Counted from the first letter of the stretch, positions 1 through 8,590 are shown. The stretch: DNA of 64,000 bases from Streptomyces sp. NBC_00223 (GCF_036199905.1 NZ_CP108109.1:7656001-7720000); one strand, 5' to 3'. The notes: generated from the letters alone by a model not told the origin. Numbers and translations: made by a program.

Positions 1-564
1 GCACTGGCACCGGGGGCGCTGGCCCCCGGCCTGGACCGCGCCGCGGCGGCCGCCGGTCTCTCCGGGGGCCGCCAACTGTCCGGCGGGGGACTGCGACTGA
101 GTCTCCATCAGGTCTCCGCGTCGCTGTGGCCGCTGTGGACCGCGGGCGCGCTCGCCGTGGCACTGGCCGCCGTACTGGCACTGACCCGCGCCGCCGGGCG
201 CCGTGAGCGCCGCGGGCAGGCCAGGCTGTGGGACTGCGGCGGCGGGGCGCCGACACCGCGCATGGCCTACACCGCGACCTCCTTCGCCGAACCCCTCCAG
301 CGCGTCTTCGACGACGTGCTCGCCCCCGAACAGGACGTGGACATCACTCCCGTACGCGAGTCGGCCTACCTGGTGGAGCGGGTCCGCTTCCAGCACCGGG
401 TCCCCGACCGGATCGAGCACCGGCTCTACCGGCCCGTGCTGTCCGCGCTGACCGGCCTGGGCACCGCCGCCCGGCGGCTGGCGGCCGGCAGCGTGCACAC
501 GTACCTCGGCTACGGGTTCTGCGCGGTCGTGGTCCTGCTCGTCGTGCTCGCGGTGATCCAGTGA
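1..564 (+). CDS. HyfB/HycC-like proton-translocating membrane subunit, C-terminal part (5' end outside window)
   Basis: The frame is open from the first base and ends at TGA 562-564, so only the last 187 codons are seen. The segment WDCGGGAP followed by TATSFAEPLQRVFDDVL and a closing membrane helix (about VHTYLGYGFCAVVVLLVVLAV) is the usual C-terminus of the NuoL/HyfB-like antiporter subunit in group 4 hydrogenase and formate hydrogenlyase-type complexes. The membrane helix and the four downstream genes fit a membrane arm of such a complex. The stop overlaps the next start by 4 bp (GTGA), so the genes are translationally coupled. The gene order matches the mycobacterial Rv0083-Rv0087 (hycD-hycP-hycQ-hycE) block as I remember it. 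The family is confident; the symbol is left open because the complex is not a true hydrogenase. Confidence 0.85.
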   Translation, partial: ALAPGALAPGLDRAAAAAGLSGGRQLSGGGLRLSLHQVSASLWPLWTAGALAVALAAVLALTRAAGRRERRGQARLWDCGGGAPTPRMAYTATSFAEPLQRVFDDVLAPEQDVDITPVRESAYLVERVRFQHRVPDRIEHRLYRPVLSALTGLGTAARRLAAGSVHTYLGYGFCAVVVLLVVLAVIQ

Positions 565-1514
565 GGGGCGCGGGCGCGGCGGGCGTGGCCGCGCAGGTTG
601 TCGTGGTGGTCGCCGGGGCCCCGCTGCTGGCCGGGCTGATGCGGCAGGTACGGGCCCGGATGGAGGGCCGGGCCGGCGCCGGGGTCCGGCAGCCGTGGCG
701 GGACCTGCGCAAACTCCTGCGCAAGGAGCCGGTCACACCGGTCGGCACCGGACCCGCCTTCCGGGTCGCGCCGCTGCTGCTGGTCGCCACCACCGCCGTG
801 GTGGCCGCGCTGCTGCCGCTGGTCTCGACCGACACCCCGGTCAGCGGCCGCGCCGACCTGATCGTCGTGGTGGCGCTGCTGGCGCTGGGCACGGTCGCGC
901 TCGCGCTGGCCGGCCTGGACACCGGCACCGCCTTCGGCGGCATGGGCGCCTCACGGGAGATGACGGTCGCCGCCCTGGTCGAACCGACGATCCTGCTCGC
1001 GGTCTTCGCCCTGTCGATACCGTCCGGGTCCACCAATCTGGCGGCCATCGTCTCCGGCGCCGCCGACGACCCGGCCCGGTCGGCCTCACCGGCCGGCCTG
1101 CTGGCGATCGCCGCGCTGGCCGTGGCCGTCCTCGCCGAGACCGGCCGGCTGCCGGTGGACAACCCCTCCACCCACCTCGAACTCACCATGATCCACGAGG
1201 CGATGGTCCTGGAGTACGCGGGCCCCGACCTCGCGCTGGTGGAACTGGGCGCGCAGATGCGCCTGGCCGTTCTGCTGGGCCTGCTGACCTCCCTGTTCGC
1301 GCCCTGGGGCATCGCCACCACCGCGACCTGGGCGGCGCTGGCCGTGGGCCTGGCGCTGCTGGTCGTGAAGGTGACGCTGCTGGGGGCCGTGCTCGCCGCG
1401 GCCGAGGTCTTCTGGGCCAAGGTCCGGCTGTTCCGCGTACCCGAGCTGCTGGCCGGGTCGTTCCTGCTCGCGCTGCTCGCCGTGGCGGCGTCGTTCTTCC
1501 TGAACGGGAGGTGA
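561..1514 (+). CDS. HycD/HyfC-like membrane anchor subunit (NuoH family)
   Basis: A 317-residue, very hydrophobic protein of the respiratory complex I subunit 1 family (NuoH/HycD/HyfC). The family hallmarks ETGRLPVDNP and the following THLELTMIHEAMVLEYAGPDLA are present around residues 190-220. This loop contacts the peripheral arm in complex I. The N-terminal cytosolic loop (QPWRDLRKLLRKEP) is also typical. The GTG start at 561 overlaps the previous stop by 4 bp, and reading further upstream would run through the preceding gene. It should anchor the redox module to the antiporter-like subunits. Length is normal for HycD. Confidence 0.9.
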   Translation: MRGAGAAGVAAQVVVVVAGAPLLAGLMRQVRARMEGRAGAGVRQPWRDLRKLLRKEPVTPVGTGPAFRVAPLLLVATTAVVAALLPLVSTDTPVSGRADLIVVVALLALGTVALALAGLDTGTAFGGMGASREMTVAALVEPTILLAVFALSIPSGSTNLAAIVSGAADDPARSASPAGLLAIAALAVAVLAETGRLPVDNPSTHLELTMIHEAMVLEYAGPDLALVELGAQMRLAVLLGLLTSLFAPWGIATTATWAALAVGLALLVVKVTLLGAVLAAAEVFWAKVRLFRVPELLAGSFLLALLAVAASFFLNGR

Positions 1515-1522
1515 GGGGAGAC

Positions 1523-2182
1523 ATGAGCGACAGCGCCTACACGCAGATGCTCGACCTGGCCTGCGGAGCGTTCCTGCTCGCGGCCGTGGTGGTGCTCTGG
1601 CGCCGCGATCTCGCCGCCGCCGTACGGGTCTTCGCGCTCCAGGGGCTGGCGCTCGCGGCCGTCGCCGCGTTGCTCGGATGGCACGAGGACCGGTGGGACG
1701 TGCTGGCCGTCGCCGCCGGGATCGCTGTGCTGCGCGCCTGGGCGCTGCCGCTGCTGCTGCGCCGCGCGCTGTCCGCCGACGGCGCCGCCCGTGAGACCCA
1801 GCCGCTGGTCAACGTGGCGGCGTCGCTGCTGTCCGCCGCCGCCCTGACCCTGCTCGCCTACGCCGTCTCCCGCCCCCTGGTGGCGCTGAACCCCACCCCC
1901 GCCACCCGGGCGCTGCCGGTCGGTCTGGCCGTGGTCCTGATCGGCTTCTTCGTCCTGGTCACCCGGCGGCGCGCGCTGTCCCAGGTCGTCGGCTTCCTGC
2001 TGCTGGACAACGGCATCACCGCCGTGGCCTTCCTGGCCACCTCGGGAGTGCCGCTCATCGTCGAACTCGGCGTCTCCTTCGACGTCCTGCTCGCCGTCCT
2101 GGTCCTGCGACTGCTCACCACCCGGATGCGGGCGGCCTTCGGCCACACCGACCTCGACGACCTGCGGGAGCTGCACGACTGA
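1523..2182 (+). CDS. HyfE/HycP-like small membrane subunit (NuoK-related)
   Basis: 219 residues with about six to seven predicted membrane segments and no cysteine pairs. It matches the HyfE type (called HycP in mycobacteria), in which the C-terminal half resembles NuoK. The segment VGFLLLDNGITAVAFLATSGVPLIVELGVSFDVLLAVLV near the end is the recognisable HyfE/NuoK-like part. ATG 1523 follows GAGGGGAG with good spacing. The stop overlaps the next ATG (ATGA at 2179-2182 region), so it is coupled to the HycQ-like gene. A role in proton or sodium translocation is inferred from the family. Confidence 0.85.
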   Translation: MSDSAYTQMLDLACGAFLLAAVVVLWRRDLAAAVRVFALQGLALAAVAALLGWHEDRWDVLAVAAGIAVLRAWALPLLLRRALSADGAARETQPLVNVAASLLSAAALTLLAYAVSRPLVALNPTPATRALPVGLAVVLIGFFVLVTRRRALSQVVGFLLLDNGITAVAFLATSGVPLIVELGVSFDVLLAVLVLRLLTTRMRAAFGHTDLDDLRELHD

Positions 2183-3660
2183 TGAACCCCGCCGCCACCA
2201 CCGTCGTCCTTTGCGCGCCCGTCGGCGTACCGCTGATCACCGCGGCCGCCTTCGCCGGAGCCCGCCGGCTGACCGCGTGGGCCGCACTCGTCTCCCCGGC
2301 CGCCGTCCTGGCCTGCGGGGTGACGCTCGCCGCCACCGTCACCGGCCACGGCCCGGTGGCCACCGGCGACCGCCTGCTGCGCGCCGACGCCCTGACGGCC
2401 TGGATGCTGCTGGTCGTCGGCGCGGTCGCCGCGCTGGCCTGCGCCGCGAGCCCGGCCCATCTGGACCGGGAACGCGCCGCCGGACACACCGACGACCGCG
2501 GCGCCCGGCAGTACCACATGCTCGTCCACGCCTTCCTGGCCGCCATGTGCGCGGCCGTCCTGGCGGGCAACCTCGGAGTGCTGTGGGTCGCCATCGAGGC
2601 CACCACCATCGTGACCGCCTTCCTGGTCGGCCACCGCCGCACCCGCGCCTCGGTCGAGGCGGCCTGGAAGTACGTGGTGATCTGCTCGGCCGGCATCGCG
2701 CTGGCCTTCCTGGGCACGGTGCTGATCTACTACGCCGCCCGGCAGGCCGGGATCTCCGAGGGCTCGGCCCTGGACTGGCCGACCCTGGTCGCCCACGCCG
2801 ACCGGCTCGATCCCGACGTCACCCGCCTGGGTACGGCCCTGATCGTCATCGGCTTCGGCGCCAAGGCCGGGCTCGTACCCCTGCACGCCTGGCTGCCCGA
2901 CGCCCACAGCCAGGCCCCCGCGCCCGTCTCCGCCCTGATGTCCGGCGTCCTGCTCGCGGTCTCCTTCACCGCCGTCCTGCGCTACAAGGTGATCGCCGAC
3001 GCGGCCCTGGGCCCGGAATTCACCCGCGTGCTGCTGGCCGCGGCCGCGCTGCTCACCTTGGCGCTGGCCGCCTCCGTGCTGCTCGGCCAGCGCGACTACA
3101 AGCGGATGCTGGCCTACTCCAGCATGGAACACATGGCCCTGATCGCGCTGGGCGGTGCCATCGGCAGCCCCCTGGCCATCGCCGCCGTCCTGCTGCACAT
3201 CGCCGGGCACGGCCTGGCCAAGACCGTGGCCTTCACCTCCTCCGGCCATCTGCTGCACCTGCGGCACACCACCCGCATCGGACGGGTGCGCGGTCTGCTG
3301 ACCCGCGCCCCGGGCCTCGGCGCCGCCTTCGCCCTGGCGGCGGTGGCACTGCTCGCGCTGCCGCCGTTCAGCCTCTTCGCCTCCGAACTGGGCATCGTGC
3401 GGGCCGGGTTCGCCGCCGGGATGGGCTGGCCCACCGCCGTCGCCCTGGTCCTGGTGCTGGTCGCGTTCGCCGCGCTGGCTGCCCGGGTCGGCCATATGCT
3501 CCTCGGCCCGCCCGCGACCACCGCCGAGCCCGTACGGCTGGGCGCCGCCGCGGGACTGCCCCTGGCCGCCGGGCTGCTGGTCTGCGCGGCCCTGGGCGTC
3601 ACGACCTGGCCGCTGACCCACCTCCTCACCGACGCCGCCGCGATCATCGGAGGGCACTGA
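2182..3660 (+). CDS. HycQ/HyfF-like antiporter-type membrane subunit (NuoN/NuoM family)
   Basis: 492 residues of the proton-conducting NuoL/M/N superfamily. The lysine- and histidine-bearing signature GFGAKAGLVPLHAWLPDAHS is clear near residue 230, followed by QAPAPVSALMSGVLL. YKRMLAYSSMEHMALIALGGAIG (about residue 305) and HIAGHGLAKTVAFTSSGHLL (about 340) are the other conserved transport helices. It supplies a second antiporter-like channel to the complex. ATG 2182 overlaps the preceding stop, and only three bases separate its stop from the next ATG. Normal length for HyfF/HycQ. Confidence 0.9.
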   Translation: MNPAATTVVLCAPVGVPLITAAAFAGARRLTAWAALVSPAAVLACGVTLAATVTGHGPVATGDRLLRADALTAWMLLVVGAVAALACAASPAHLDRERAAGHTDDRGARQYHMLVHAFLAAMCAAVLAGNLGVLWVAIEATTIVTAFLVGHRRTRASVEAAWKYVVICSAGIALAFLGTVLIYYAARQAGISEGSALDWPTLVAHADRLDPDVTRLGTALIVIGFGAKAGLVPLHAWLPDAHSQAPAPVSALMSGVLLAVSFTAVLRYKVIADAALGPEFTRVLLAAAALLTLALAASVLLGQRDYKRMLAYSSMEHMALIALGGAIGSPLAIAAVLLHIAGHGLAKTVAFTSSGHLLHLRHTTRIGRVRGLLTRAPGLGAAFALAAVALLALPPFSLFASELGIVRAGFAAGMGWPTAVALVLVLVAFAALAARVGHMLLGPPATTAEPVRLGAAAGLPLAAGLLVCAALGVTTWPLTHLLTDAAAIIGGH

Positions 3661-3663
3661 GCC

Positions 3664-5172
3664 ATGGACCCCCGGCCCCCAGCCCGCACCCGGACGGACG
3701 TCCCCGCCCACGAACTGCCCCGCCGGGTCGGGGAACTCCTGGACGGCGGACAGCGCCTGGCCCTGATCGCCGCCCACCACGACGGCCCCGACGCCCCCGG
3801 CGGCCGGGCCGTACGCCTGGTCTACCTCTTCGTGTCGGGACCCCCCGACACCCGGGCCGAACTGCATGTCCGGCTCGACCCGGACGCGCCCCGGCTGCCG
3901 TCCGTCGCCCATCTGTCCTTCCCCGGGGGCCGGTTCGAGCGGGAGATGGCCGACCTGCACGGCATCACCCTCCTGGACCATCCACGGCCCCGCCGGCTGG
4001 TCCGCCACTTCCACTGGCCGCGCGGCTGGTACCCGATGCGCCCCGACGCCGGGCCGCCGCCGCCCTTCGGCGCCCAGGAGGGCCCGTACCCCTTCCTGGA
4101 GGTCCAGGGCGACGGCGTCTACGAGATCCCCGTCGGCCCGGTCCACGCCGGTCTGATCGAACCCGGGCACTTCCGGTTCTCCGTCGTCGGCGAGACCATC
4201 ATCAAGCTCAAGGCCCGGCTGTGGTTCGTACACAAGGGCATCGAGCGGCTCTTCCAGGGCCGTACGGCGCCGGGCGGACTGCCGCTGGCCGAGCGGATCA
4301 GCGGCGACACCGCCGTCGGCCACGCGCTGGCCTACTGCCTCGCCGTCGAGGAGGCCGCCGGGATCACCGTCCCCGACCAGGCCCGCCGCGCCCGCGCCCT
4401 GCTCCTGGAACTCGAACGCCTCCACAACCACGTCGCCGACATCGGCGCGCTGTGCAACGACGTCGGCCACAGCGTGCTCAACTCCCAGGCGCTGCGCGTC
4501 CGTGAGCGGCTGCTGCGGCTCAACCACGACGTCACCGGGCACCGGCTGCTGCGCGGCGGCGTCACGGTCGGCGGCGCCGTGCTGCGGTCCGTCCCCGACC
4601 CGGCCCCGATGAGAGCCCTGGGGGAGGACATCCGCGAGATCGTCGCCCTGGCCCTCGGCCACACCACCGTGCGCGACCGCTTCACCGGCACCGCCCGACT
4701 CCCCGCGCGGGCCGCCCGGGACCTGGGCTGCCTGGGATACGTCGCCCGCGCCAGCTCGCTGCCCGCCGACGCCCGCTCGGGTCACCCGTTCCTGGCGCCG
4801 GGACCGGACTTCACCGTCCCCGTGCACAGCGGCGGGGACGTCCTGGCGCGCTTCCTGGTCAGGGCCGAGGAGATCGACGTGTCCCTCGCCCTGGTCGAGC
4901 ACTTCGCCGACGGCCTGGCGCCGGCCGCCACGGGGTCGGATTCGCCGCGGACCGGTCCCGGGGACGGGGTCGGCATCGTGGAGGGTTGGCGGGGCACGAT
5001 CACCACCCGGGTCGAACTCGCCCCCGACGGCACCCTGGCCCGGGTGAAGCCGGTCGACCCGTCGTTCTTCAACTGGCCCGCCCTGCCCGTCGCCCTGGCC
5101 GACACGATCGTCCCGGACTTCCCGCTGACCAACAAGAGCTTCAATCTCTCGTACGCCGGGAACGACCTCTGA
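3664..5172 (+). CDS. HycE-like large subunit lacking the nickel ligands (Ehr-type)
   Basis: 502 residues, an NuoC-like N-terminal domain (about 1-140) fused to an NuoD/HycE-like domain (about 150-502). In NiFe enzymes the nickel sits on four cysteines in an RICGxC motif and a C-terminal DPCxxC motif. Here the first motif reads R211-I-S-G-D-T216, with Ser213 and Thr216 where the cysteines should be. The C-terminus reads SFNLSYAGNDL with no cysteine at all. The protein therefore cannot bind a NiFe centre in the normal way and resembles complex I NuoCD or the energy-converting-hydrogenase-related (Ehr) proteins. It probably works as a coupling subunit between an upstream FeS (NuoB-like) protein and the membrane arm. 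Its stop is 7 bp from the convergent esterase gene. Confidence 0.88.
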   Translation: MDPRPPARTRTDVPAHELPRRVGELLDGGQRLALIAAHHDGPDAPGGRAVRLVYLFVSGPPDTRAELHVRLDPDAPRLPSVAHLSFPGGRFEREMADLHGITLLDHPRPRRLVRHFHWPRGWYPMRPDAGPPPPFGAQEGPYPFLEVQGDGVYEIPVGPVHAGLIEPGHFRFSVVGETIIKLKARLWFVHKGIERLFQGRTAPGGLPLAERISGDTAVGHALAYCLAVEEAAGITVPDQARRARALLLELERLHNHVADIGALCNDVGHSVLNSQALRVRERLLRLNHDVTGHRLLRGGVTVGGAVLRSVPDPAPMRALGEDIREIVALALGHTTVRDRFTGTARLPARAARDLGCLGYVARASSLPADARSGHPFLAPGPDFTVPVHSGGDVLARFLVRAEEIDVSLALVEHFADGLAPAATGSDSPRTGPGDGVGIVEGWRGTITTRVELAPDGTLARVKPVDPSFFNWPALPVALADTIVPDFPLTNKSFNLSYAGNDL

Positions 5173-5179
5173 GCCGCCG

Positions 5180-6199
5180 TCACGTGCCCGCCGCTCGGGA
5201 GGGCCGCGGTCGGGCCCCCAAGTAGGCTTCGAGCCAGCGCAGTTGACGGTCGGTGTGCAGGGCCTCGCCGCCCTCGTGGTGGTTGAAGGGGTAGACATGA
5301 ACGGTCCGGTCCACCGCCGCGCCGCCGTCGGCGCCGTACTGGTTGTACGCCGCGAAGACGGTGCTGGGCGGGCAGATCGTGTCGCGCAGGCCCAGCCCGA
5401 AGTGCGCCGGGGCCGACGCGCGCCGGGCGAAGGCCACACCGTCGACGTAGGACAGCGTCCGGCGCACCCGGGTCTCCGCCTCGCGGTGGACGGCGAGATA
5501 CGCGACCACCTCGCCGTACGGGCCCGCGTCGGTGATCTCGATCGCGCGCTGGAGGTGGCACAGGAAGGGCGCGGAGGCCATCAGCGCGGCGAGGTCCGGT
5601 ACGAGCCCCGCGACCGCCAGGGCGACCCCGCCGCCCTGGCTGTTGCCCACCGCCGCCACCCGCGCGGGGTCGACGCCCGGCAGGGCGCGGACCGCGGCGA
5701 CGGCCCGTACCCCGTCGGTGATCAGCCGCCGGTAGTAGTAGTCCTCGGGGGAGAGGATGCCCCGGGTCACCGGGCCGGGACCGCCGAGGGCGCCGCCGCG
5801 CGGGTCGGGGGTGTCGCCGCCGCTGCCGTACTGGTCGGCCTGCCCCCGGTTGTCCATCAGCAGATGCGCGTAGCCGGCCGCCGCCCACGTCAGCCGCTCC
5901 TGCGGCAGCCCGCGGCCGCGTCCGTAACCCGGGAACTCGACCACCGCGGGCAGCGCCGCCGCCGCGCCACGGGGCCGGGTGAACCAGGCGCGGACCGGGT
6001 CGCCGCCGAAGCCCGCGAAGGTCACGTCCCAGGTGTCGACCAGGGCCAGCGCGGTGTCCACCGGGCGGACGTCGACGATGACCGGCGCGGCGTCGGCCTC
6101 CTTCAGCGTCGAGCGCCAGAACACGTCGAAGTCGTCGGGCTCCGGCACCACCGGGGCGTACCTCTCCAGCTCACCGAGCGGAAGGTCGAACAGGGCCAT
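5180..6199 (-). CDS. axe: Acetylxylan esterase / cephalosporin-C deacetylase (CE7)
   Basis: 339 residues, the usual size for carbohydrate esterase family 7. The CE7 hallmarks are present in order: RGQ at 118-120, GNSQGG with nucleophile Ser187, LRD with Asp273, and the His-Glu motif near residues 307-309. No signal peptide is seen, so it should act in the cytoplasm. There it would remove acetyl groups from imported acetylated xylo-oligosaccharides. ATG 6199 has GGAGG just upstream. The gene faces away from the xylo-oligosaccharide importer and carries its own CGAAACTTTCG palindrome about 165 bp upstream. This fits co-induction with the xylan genes. The family call is firm; the substrate is inferred from the neighbours. 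Confidence 0.92.
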   Translation of the reverse strand: MALFDLPLGELERYAPVVPEPDDFDVFWRSTLKEADAAPVIVDVRPVDTALALVDTWDVTFAGFGGDPVRAWFTRPRGAAAALPAVVEFPGYGRGRGLPQERLTWAAAGYAHLLMDNRGQADQYGSGGDTPDPRGGALGGPGPVTRGILSPEDYYYRRLITDGVRAVAAVRALPGVDPARVAAVGNSQGGGVALAVAGLVPDLAALMASAPFLCHLQRAIEITDAGPYGEVVAYLAVHREAETRVRRTLSYVDGVAFARRASAPAHFGLGLRDTICPPSTVFAAYNQYGADGGAAVDRTVHVYPFNHHEGGEALHTDRQLRWLEAYLGARPRPSRAAGT

Positions 6200-6364
6200 G
6201 AGTCCTCCATGCGTGCGGCCGGTGCGCCCGGTTGTCCGTGGACGACCCTCGGACGGCCGTCCACGGACCGCACCGCGGCGACGGCCGGACCGGCCGTCGC
6301 CGCGGTGCGCGGCCCGACCGCTGAAACGGAACCCGTCAGGGTGAGTACCGCACGGCCGGGACGT

Positions 6365-6375
6365 CGAAACTTTCG
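6365..6375. promoter_or_regulatory. CGAAA-C-TTTCG operator, esterase side
   Basis: An 11-bp inverted repeat CGAAACTTTCG. The overlapping TTTCGAAA at 6371-6378 is itself a perfect palindrome. CGAAAnTTTCG elements are known upstream of xylanase genes in streptomycetes, where they bind a repressor. The same word recurs at 6531 and, with one extra base, at 16903. It probably controls the minus-strand acetyl esterase. Confidence 0.75.
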
Positions 6376-6476
6376 AAATACACCCAAGTACGCCCCCCGG
6401 CCCAAGGGCTGAACCAGCGGCGAATATATGCCACTGAGCCCGCTGTGGCCAGGCCGGAAACCTGAACTCCTGCCTC

Positions 6477-6506
6477 TTGACACCCCTTCTGTCACGTCCC
6501 TAGGCT
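6477..6506 (+). promoter_or_regulatory. Sigma-70-type promoter of the xylo-oligosaccharide importer operon
   Basis: A consensus -35 TTGACA (6477-6482) is followed after 18 bp by TAGGCT (6501-6506), a good streptomycete -10. The CGAAACTTTCG operator lies about 25 bp downstream of the -10, inside the expected 5' leader. A bound repressor would block elongation or initiation there. Confidence 0.6.
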
Positions 6507-6530
6507 GCCCGACACATTAGGTAATATCAG

Positions 6531-6541
6531 CGAAACTTTCG
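6531..6541. promoter_or_regulatory. CGAAA-C-TTTCG operator, importer side
   Basis: Second exact copy of CGAAACTTTCG. It sits downstream of the TTGACA/TAGGCT promoter and 104 bp before the first permease start. Identity with the copy in front of the esterase supports one shared regulator acting in trans; no LacI, ROK or GntR regulator gene lies next to it. Confidence 0.78.
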
Positions 6542-6644
6542 GCTTCGCGCACTCTCCCTGCCGCCTTTCTGGACAGCCCCCCACGGCCGTACCAGCGCGC
6601 GCGGCCGGGGGCGTGTGTCCCCCCACCGCACCGGAGGCCGGTTG

Positions 6645-7619
6645 ATGAGCACGACCAGGACGGTGGACCCGCCGTCCGAAGGGCGCGCCCCGGGCCGGGC
6701 CAAACCCGTCCCGGTCCGCCGCACTTGGCGGCAGTCGCTGCGCCGGGACTGGCAGCTGTACTCCCTCGCGGTGCTGCCGCTGCTGTTCTTCGCGGTCTTC
6801 CGCTATCTGCCGATGATCGGCAATGTGATCGCCTTCCGGCGGTTCCAGCCCGGCGGCAGCATGTTCGGCGAGCACTGGGTCGGTCTGCGGTACGTGAAGA
6901 TGTTCTGGAGCGACCCCACGTTCTGGGACGTCTTCACCAACACGCTCGTGATGGGCCTGCTGACGCTGGTGTTCTGCTTCCCGATGCCGATCGTGCTGGC
7001 ACTGCTGCTGAACGAGCTGCGCAGCCGTTCGCTCAAGCGGTTCGTGCAGTCGGTGTCGTATCTGCCGCACTTCCTGTCCACGGTGATCGTGGCCGGCGTC
7101 GTGATGCAGTTCCTGGCCGCGGACGGACCGGTCAACCAGGCGCTGCACCACTTCGGGCACTCGCCGATCCTCTTCATCCAGCAGCCCGGATGGTTCCGCT
7201 CGATCTACGTCTCCTCCGAGATGTGGCAGACCACGGGCTGGGGAACGATCCTCTATCTCGCCGCGCTGACGTCCATCGACGAGAACCTCTACGAGGCGGC
7301 GCGGATCGACGGCGCCAACCGGTGGAAGCAGACCTGGCACGTCACCCTGCCCGGCATCCGGCCGACCATGGTCACGCTGCTGATCCTCAACATCGGCACC
7401 TTCATGGCGGTCGGGTTCGAGAAGATCCTGCTGCTCTACAACCCGCTGACCTATCCGACGGCGGACGTGGTCTCCACGTACCTGTACCGCATGGGCGTGC
7501 TCTCCAACAACTTCAGCTACGCCGCCGCGATCGGGCTGTTCGAGTCCGTGATCGGGCTGGTGCTGATCGTGTCGGCCAACCGGATATCCCGTCGCACAGT
7601 GGGGACCAGCCTGTGGTGA
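6645..7619 (+). CDS. Oligosaccharide ABC permease, LplB type
   Basis: 324 residues, about six membrane helices, of the LplB/YteP class of sugar permeases. The EAA loop that contacts the ATPase is seen as LYEAARIDGANRWKQTWHVTLPG (near residues 215-240). The cytosolic N-terminal tail is long. ATG 6645 is chosen over an upstream GTG because GGAGG lies 8-9 bases before it. The stop overlaps the next permease (GTGA). No ATPase gene is in the operon. Streptomycete sugar importers of this layout normally share the multipurpose ATPase MsiK encoded elsewhere. The xylan enzyme neighbours suggest (methyl-glucurono)xylo-oligosaccharides as cargo. Confidence 0.9.
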   Translation: MSTTRTVDPPSEGRAPGRAKPVPVRRTWRQSLRRDWQLYSLAVLPLLFFAVFRYLPMIGNVIAFRRFQPGGSMFGEHWVGLRYVKMFWSDPTFWDVFTNTLVMGLLTLVFCFPMPIVLALLLNELRSRSLKRFVQSVSYLPHFLSTVIVAGVVMQFLAADGPVNQALHHFGHSPILFIQQPGWFRSIYVSSEMWQTTGWGTILYLAALTSIDENLYEAARIDGANRWKQTWHVTLPGIRPTMVTLLILNIGTFMAVGFEKILLLYNPLTYPTADVVSTYLYRMGVLSNNFSYAAAIGLFESVIGLVLIVSANRISRRTVGTSLW

Positions 7620-8536
7620 TCCCGGACAGAACCCGTGCCGTACGGCGCTCCGCGCGCACGTCGGTACGGACCCCCACCCGCGGCTACCGGGTCTTCCAGG
7701 CGGTCAACGCGCTCGTGCTGACCGGCGTCGTCGTGGTGACGCTGTACCCGATCGTCAACATCCTCGCCCGCTCCTTCAGCAGCGAGGGCTACATCCGCGC
7801 CGGCCGGGTGAACCTGGTCCCGCGCGGCTTCAACGTGACGACCTACAAGGCCGTGCTGACCAACCCGATGTTCTGGACGGACTACCGCAACACGGTGGTC
7901 TACACGGTGGTCGCCACCGTCGTCTCGATGGTGCTGACGACCTGTTACGCGTATGTGCTGTCCAAGAAGGATCTGCGCGGGCGCAATTTCCTGGTGGGGA
8001 TCGCGGTCTTCACCATGTTCTTCACCGGCGGCCTGATCCCGAACTACATCCTGGTCACCACCCTGGGCCTGAAGAACAGCGTGTGGGCGATCGCGCTGCC
8101 CAACGCCATCAGCGTCTTCAACCTGCTGGTGATGAAGGCGTTCTTCGAGGGCCTGCCGGTCGAACTGGAGGAAGCCGCCGCCATCGACGGCCTGAACACC
8201 TACCGCATCCTGCTGCGCGTGGTGCTGCCGCTGTCCAAGGCCGTGGTCGCCACGATGGTGCTCTTCTACGCCGTCTCCTTCTGGAACTCGTGGTTCGCCG
8301 CCTTCCTCTACATGGACCGCTCGGACCTCTTCCCCGTGACGGTCTATCTGCGCAATCTGATCGCCGGCGCGACCTCCTCGACGTCCGTCGGCTTCACCGG
8401 CACCGACGCGGTGGCGGCGGCCGCCAACATCCAGTCGGTGACCATCGTCCTCACCACGCTCCCGATCCTGGCCGTGTACCCCTTCGTCCAGAGGTACTTC
8501 GTCTCAGGGGTCACGCTCGGCGCGGTCAAGGGCTGA
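7613..8536 (+). CDS. Oligosaccharide ABC permease, YtcP/LplC type
   Basis: About 307 residues, the partner permease of the preceding gene. It has the YtcP/LplC signatures ARSFSSEGYIRAGRVNLVPRG near the first periplasmic loop, FTGGLIPNYILVTTLGL in the middle, and the EAA loop PVELEEAAAIDGLNTYRILLR near residue 190. Two in-frame GTG starts (7613 and 7616) overlap the previous stop; GGGGA at 7601-7605 favours 7613. The closing YFVSGVTLGAVKG is the standard end of this family. Expression is coupled to the first permease. Confidence 0.9.
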   Translation: MVIPDRTRAVRRSARTSVRTPTRGYRVFQAVNALVLTGVVVVTLYPIVNILARSFSSEGYIRAGRVNLVPRGFNVTTYKAVLTNPMFWTDYRNTVVYTVVATVVSMVLTTCYAYVLSKKDLRGRNFLVGIAVFTMFFTGGLIPNYILVTTLGLKNSVWAIALPNAISVFNLLVMKAFFEGLPVELEEAAAIDGLNTYRILLRVVLPLSKAVVATMVLFYAVSFWNSWFAAFLYMDRSDLFPVTVYLRNLIAGATSSTSVGFTGTDAVAAAANIQSVTIVLTTLPILAVYPFVQRYFVSGVTLGAVKG

Positions 8537-8569
8537 CGCCGCCAGAGGTACCCACACTCCCCCCACACG

Positions 8570-8590
8570 GCCGCGGCAACCGCCCGCGGC
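8570..8590 (+). promoter_or_regulatory. Intercistronic hairpin between permease and binding protein
   Basis: A 7-bp GCCGCGG/CCGCGGC stem with a 7-nt loop in the 103-bp gap before the lipoprotein gene. Such hairpins often protect the upstream or downstream message so that the binding protein is made in excess. The effect here is inferred only. Confidence 0.35.

Larger units (their letters stand above)
6200..6644. other. Divergent regulatory region between the esterase and the importer operon
   Basis: 445 bp without a convincing gene. It holds two copies of a CGAAACTTTCG palindrome (6365-6375 and 6531-6541) and a good plus-strand promoter (6477-6506). An AT-rich patch around 6421-6430 may be the -10 area for the minus-strand esterase. 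Short open frames here lack normal codon bias. Confidence 0.7.

Noticed and set aside
3664..5172. Functional NiFe hydrogenase or formate hydrogenlyase
   Set aside because: Both cysteine motifs that hold nickel are absent, and no maturation genes are present in the window.
1858..5439. Very long minus-strand open frame (1193 codons) opposite the hydrogenase-like genes
   Set aside because: It is an antisense shadow of high-GC genes: composition is Gly/Arg/Gln-rich without domains, and the plus-strand genes have clear families.
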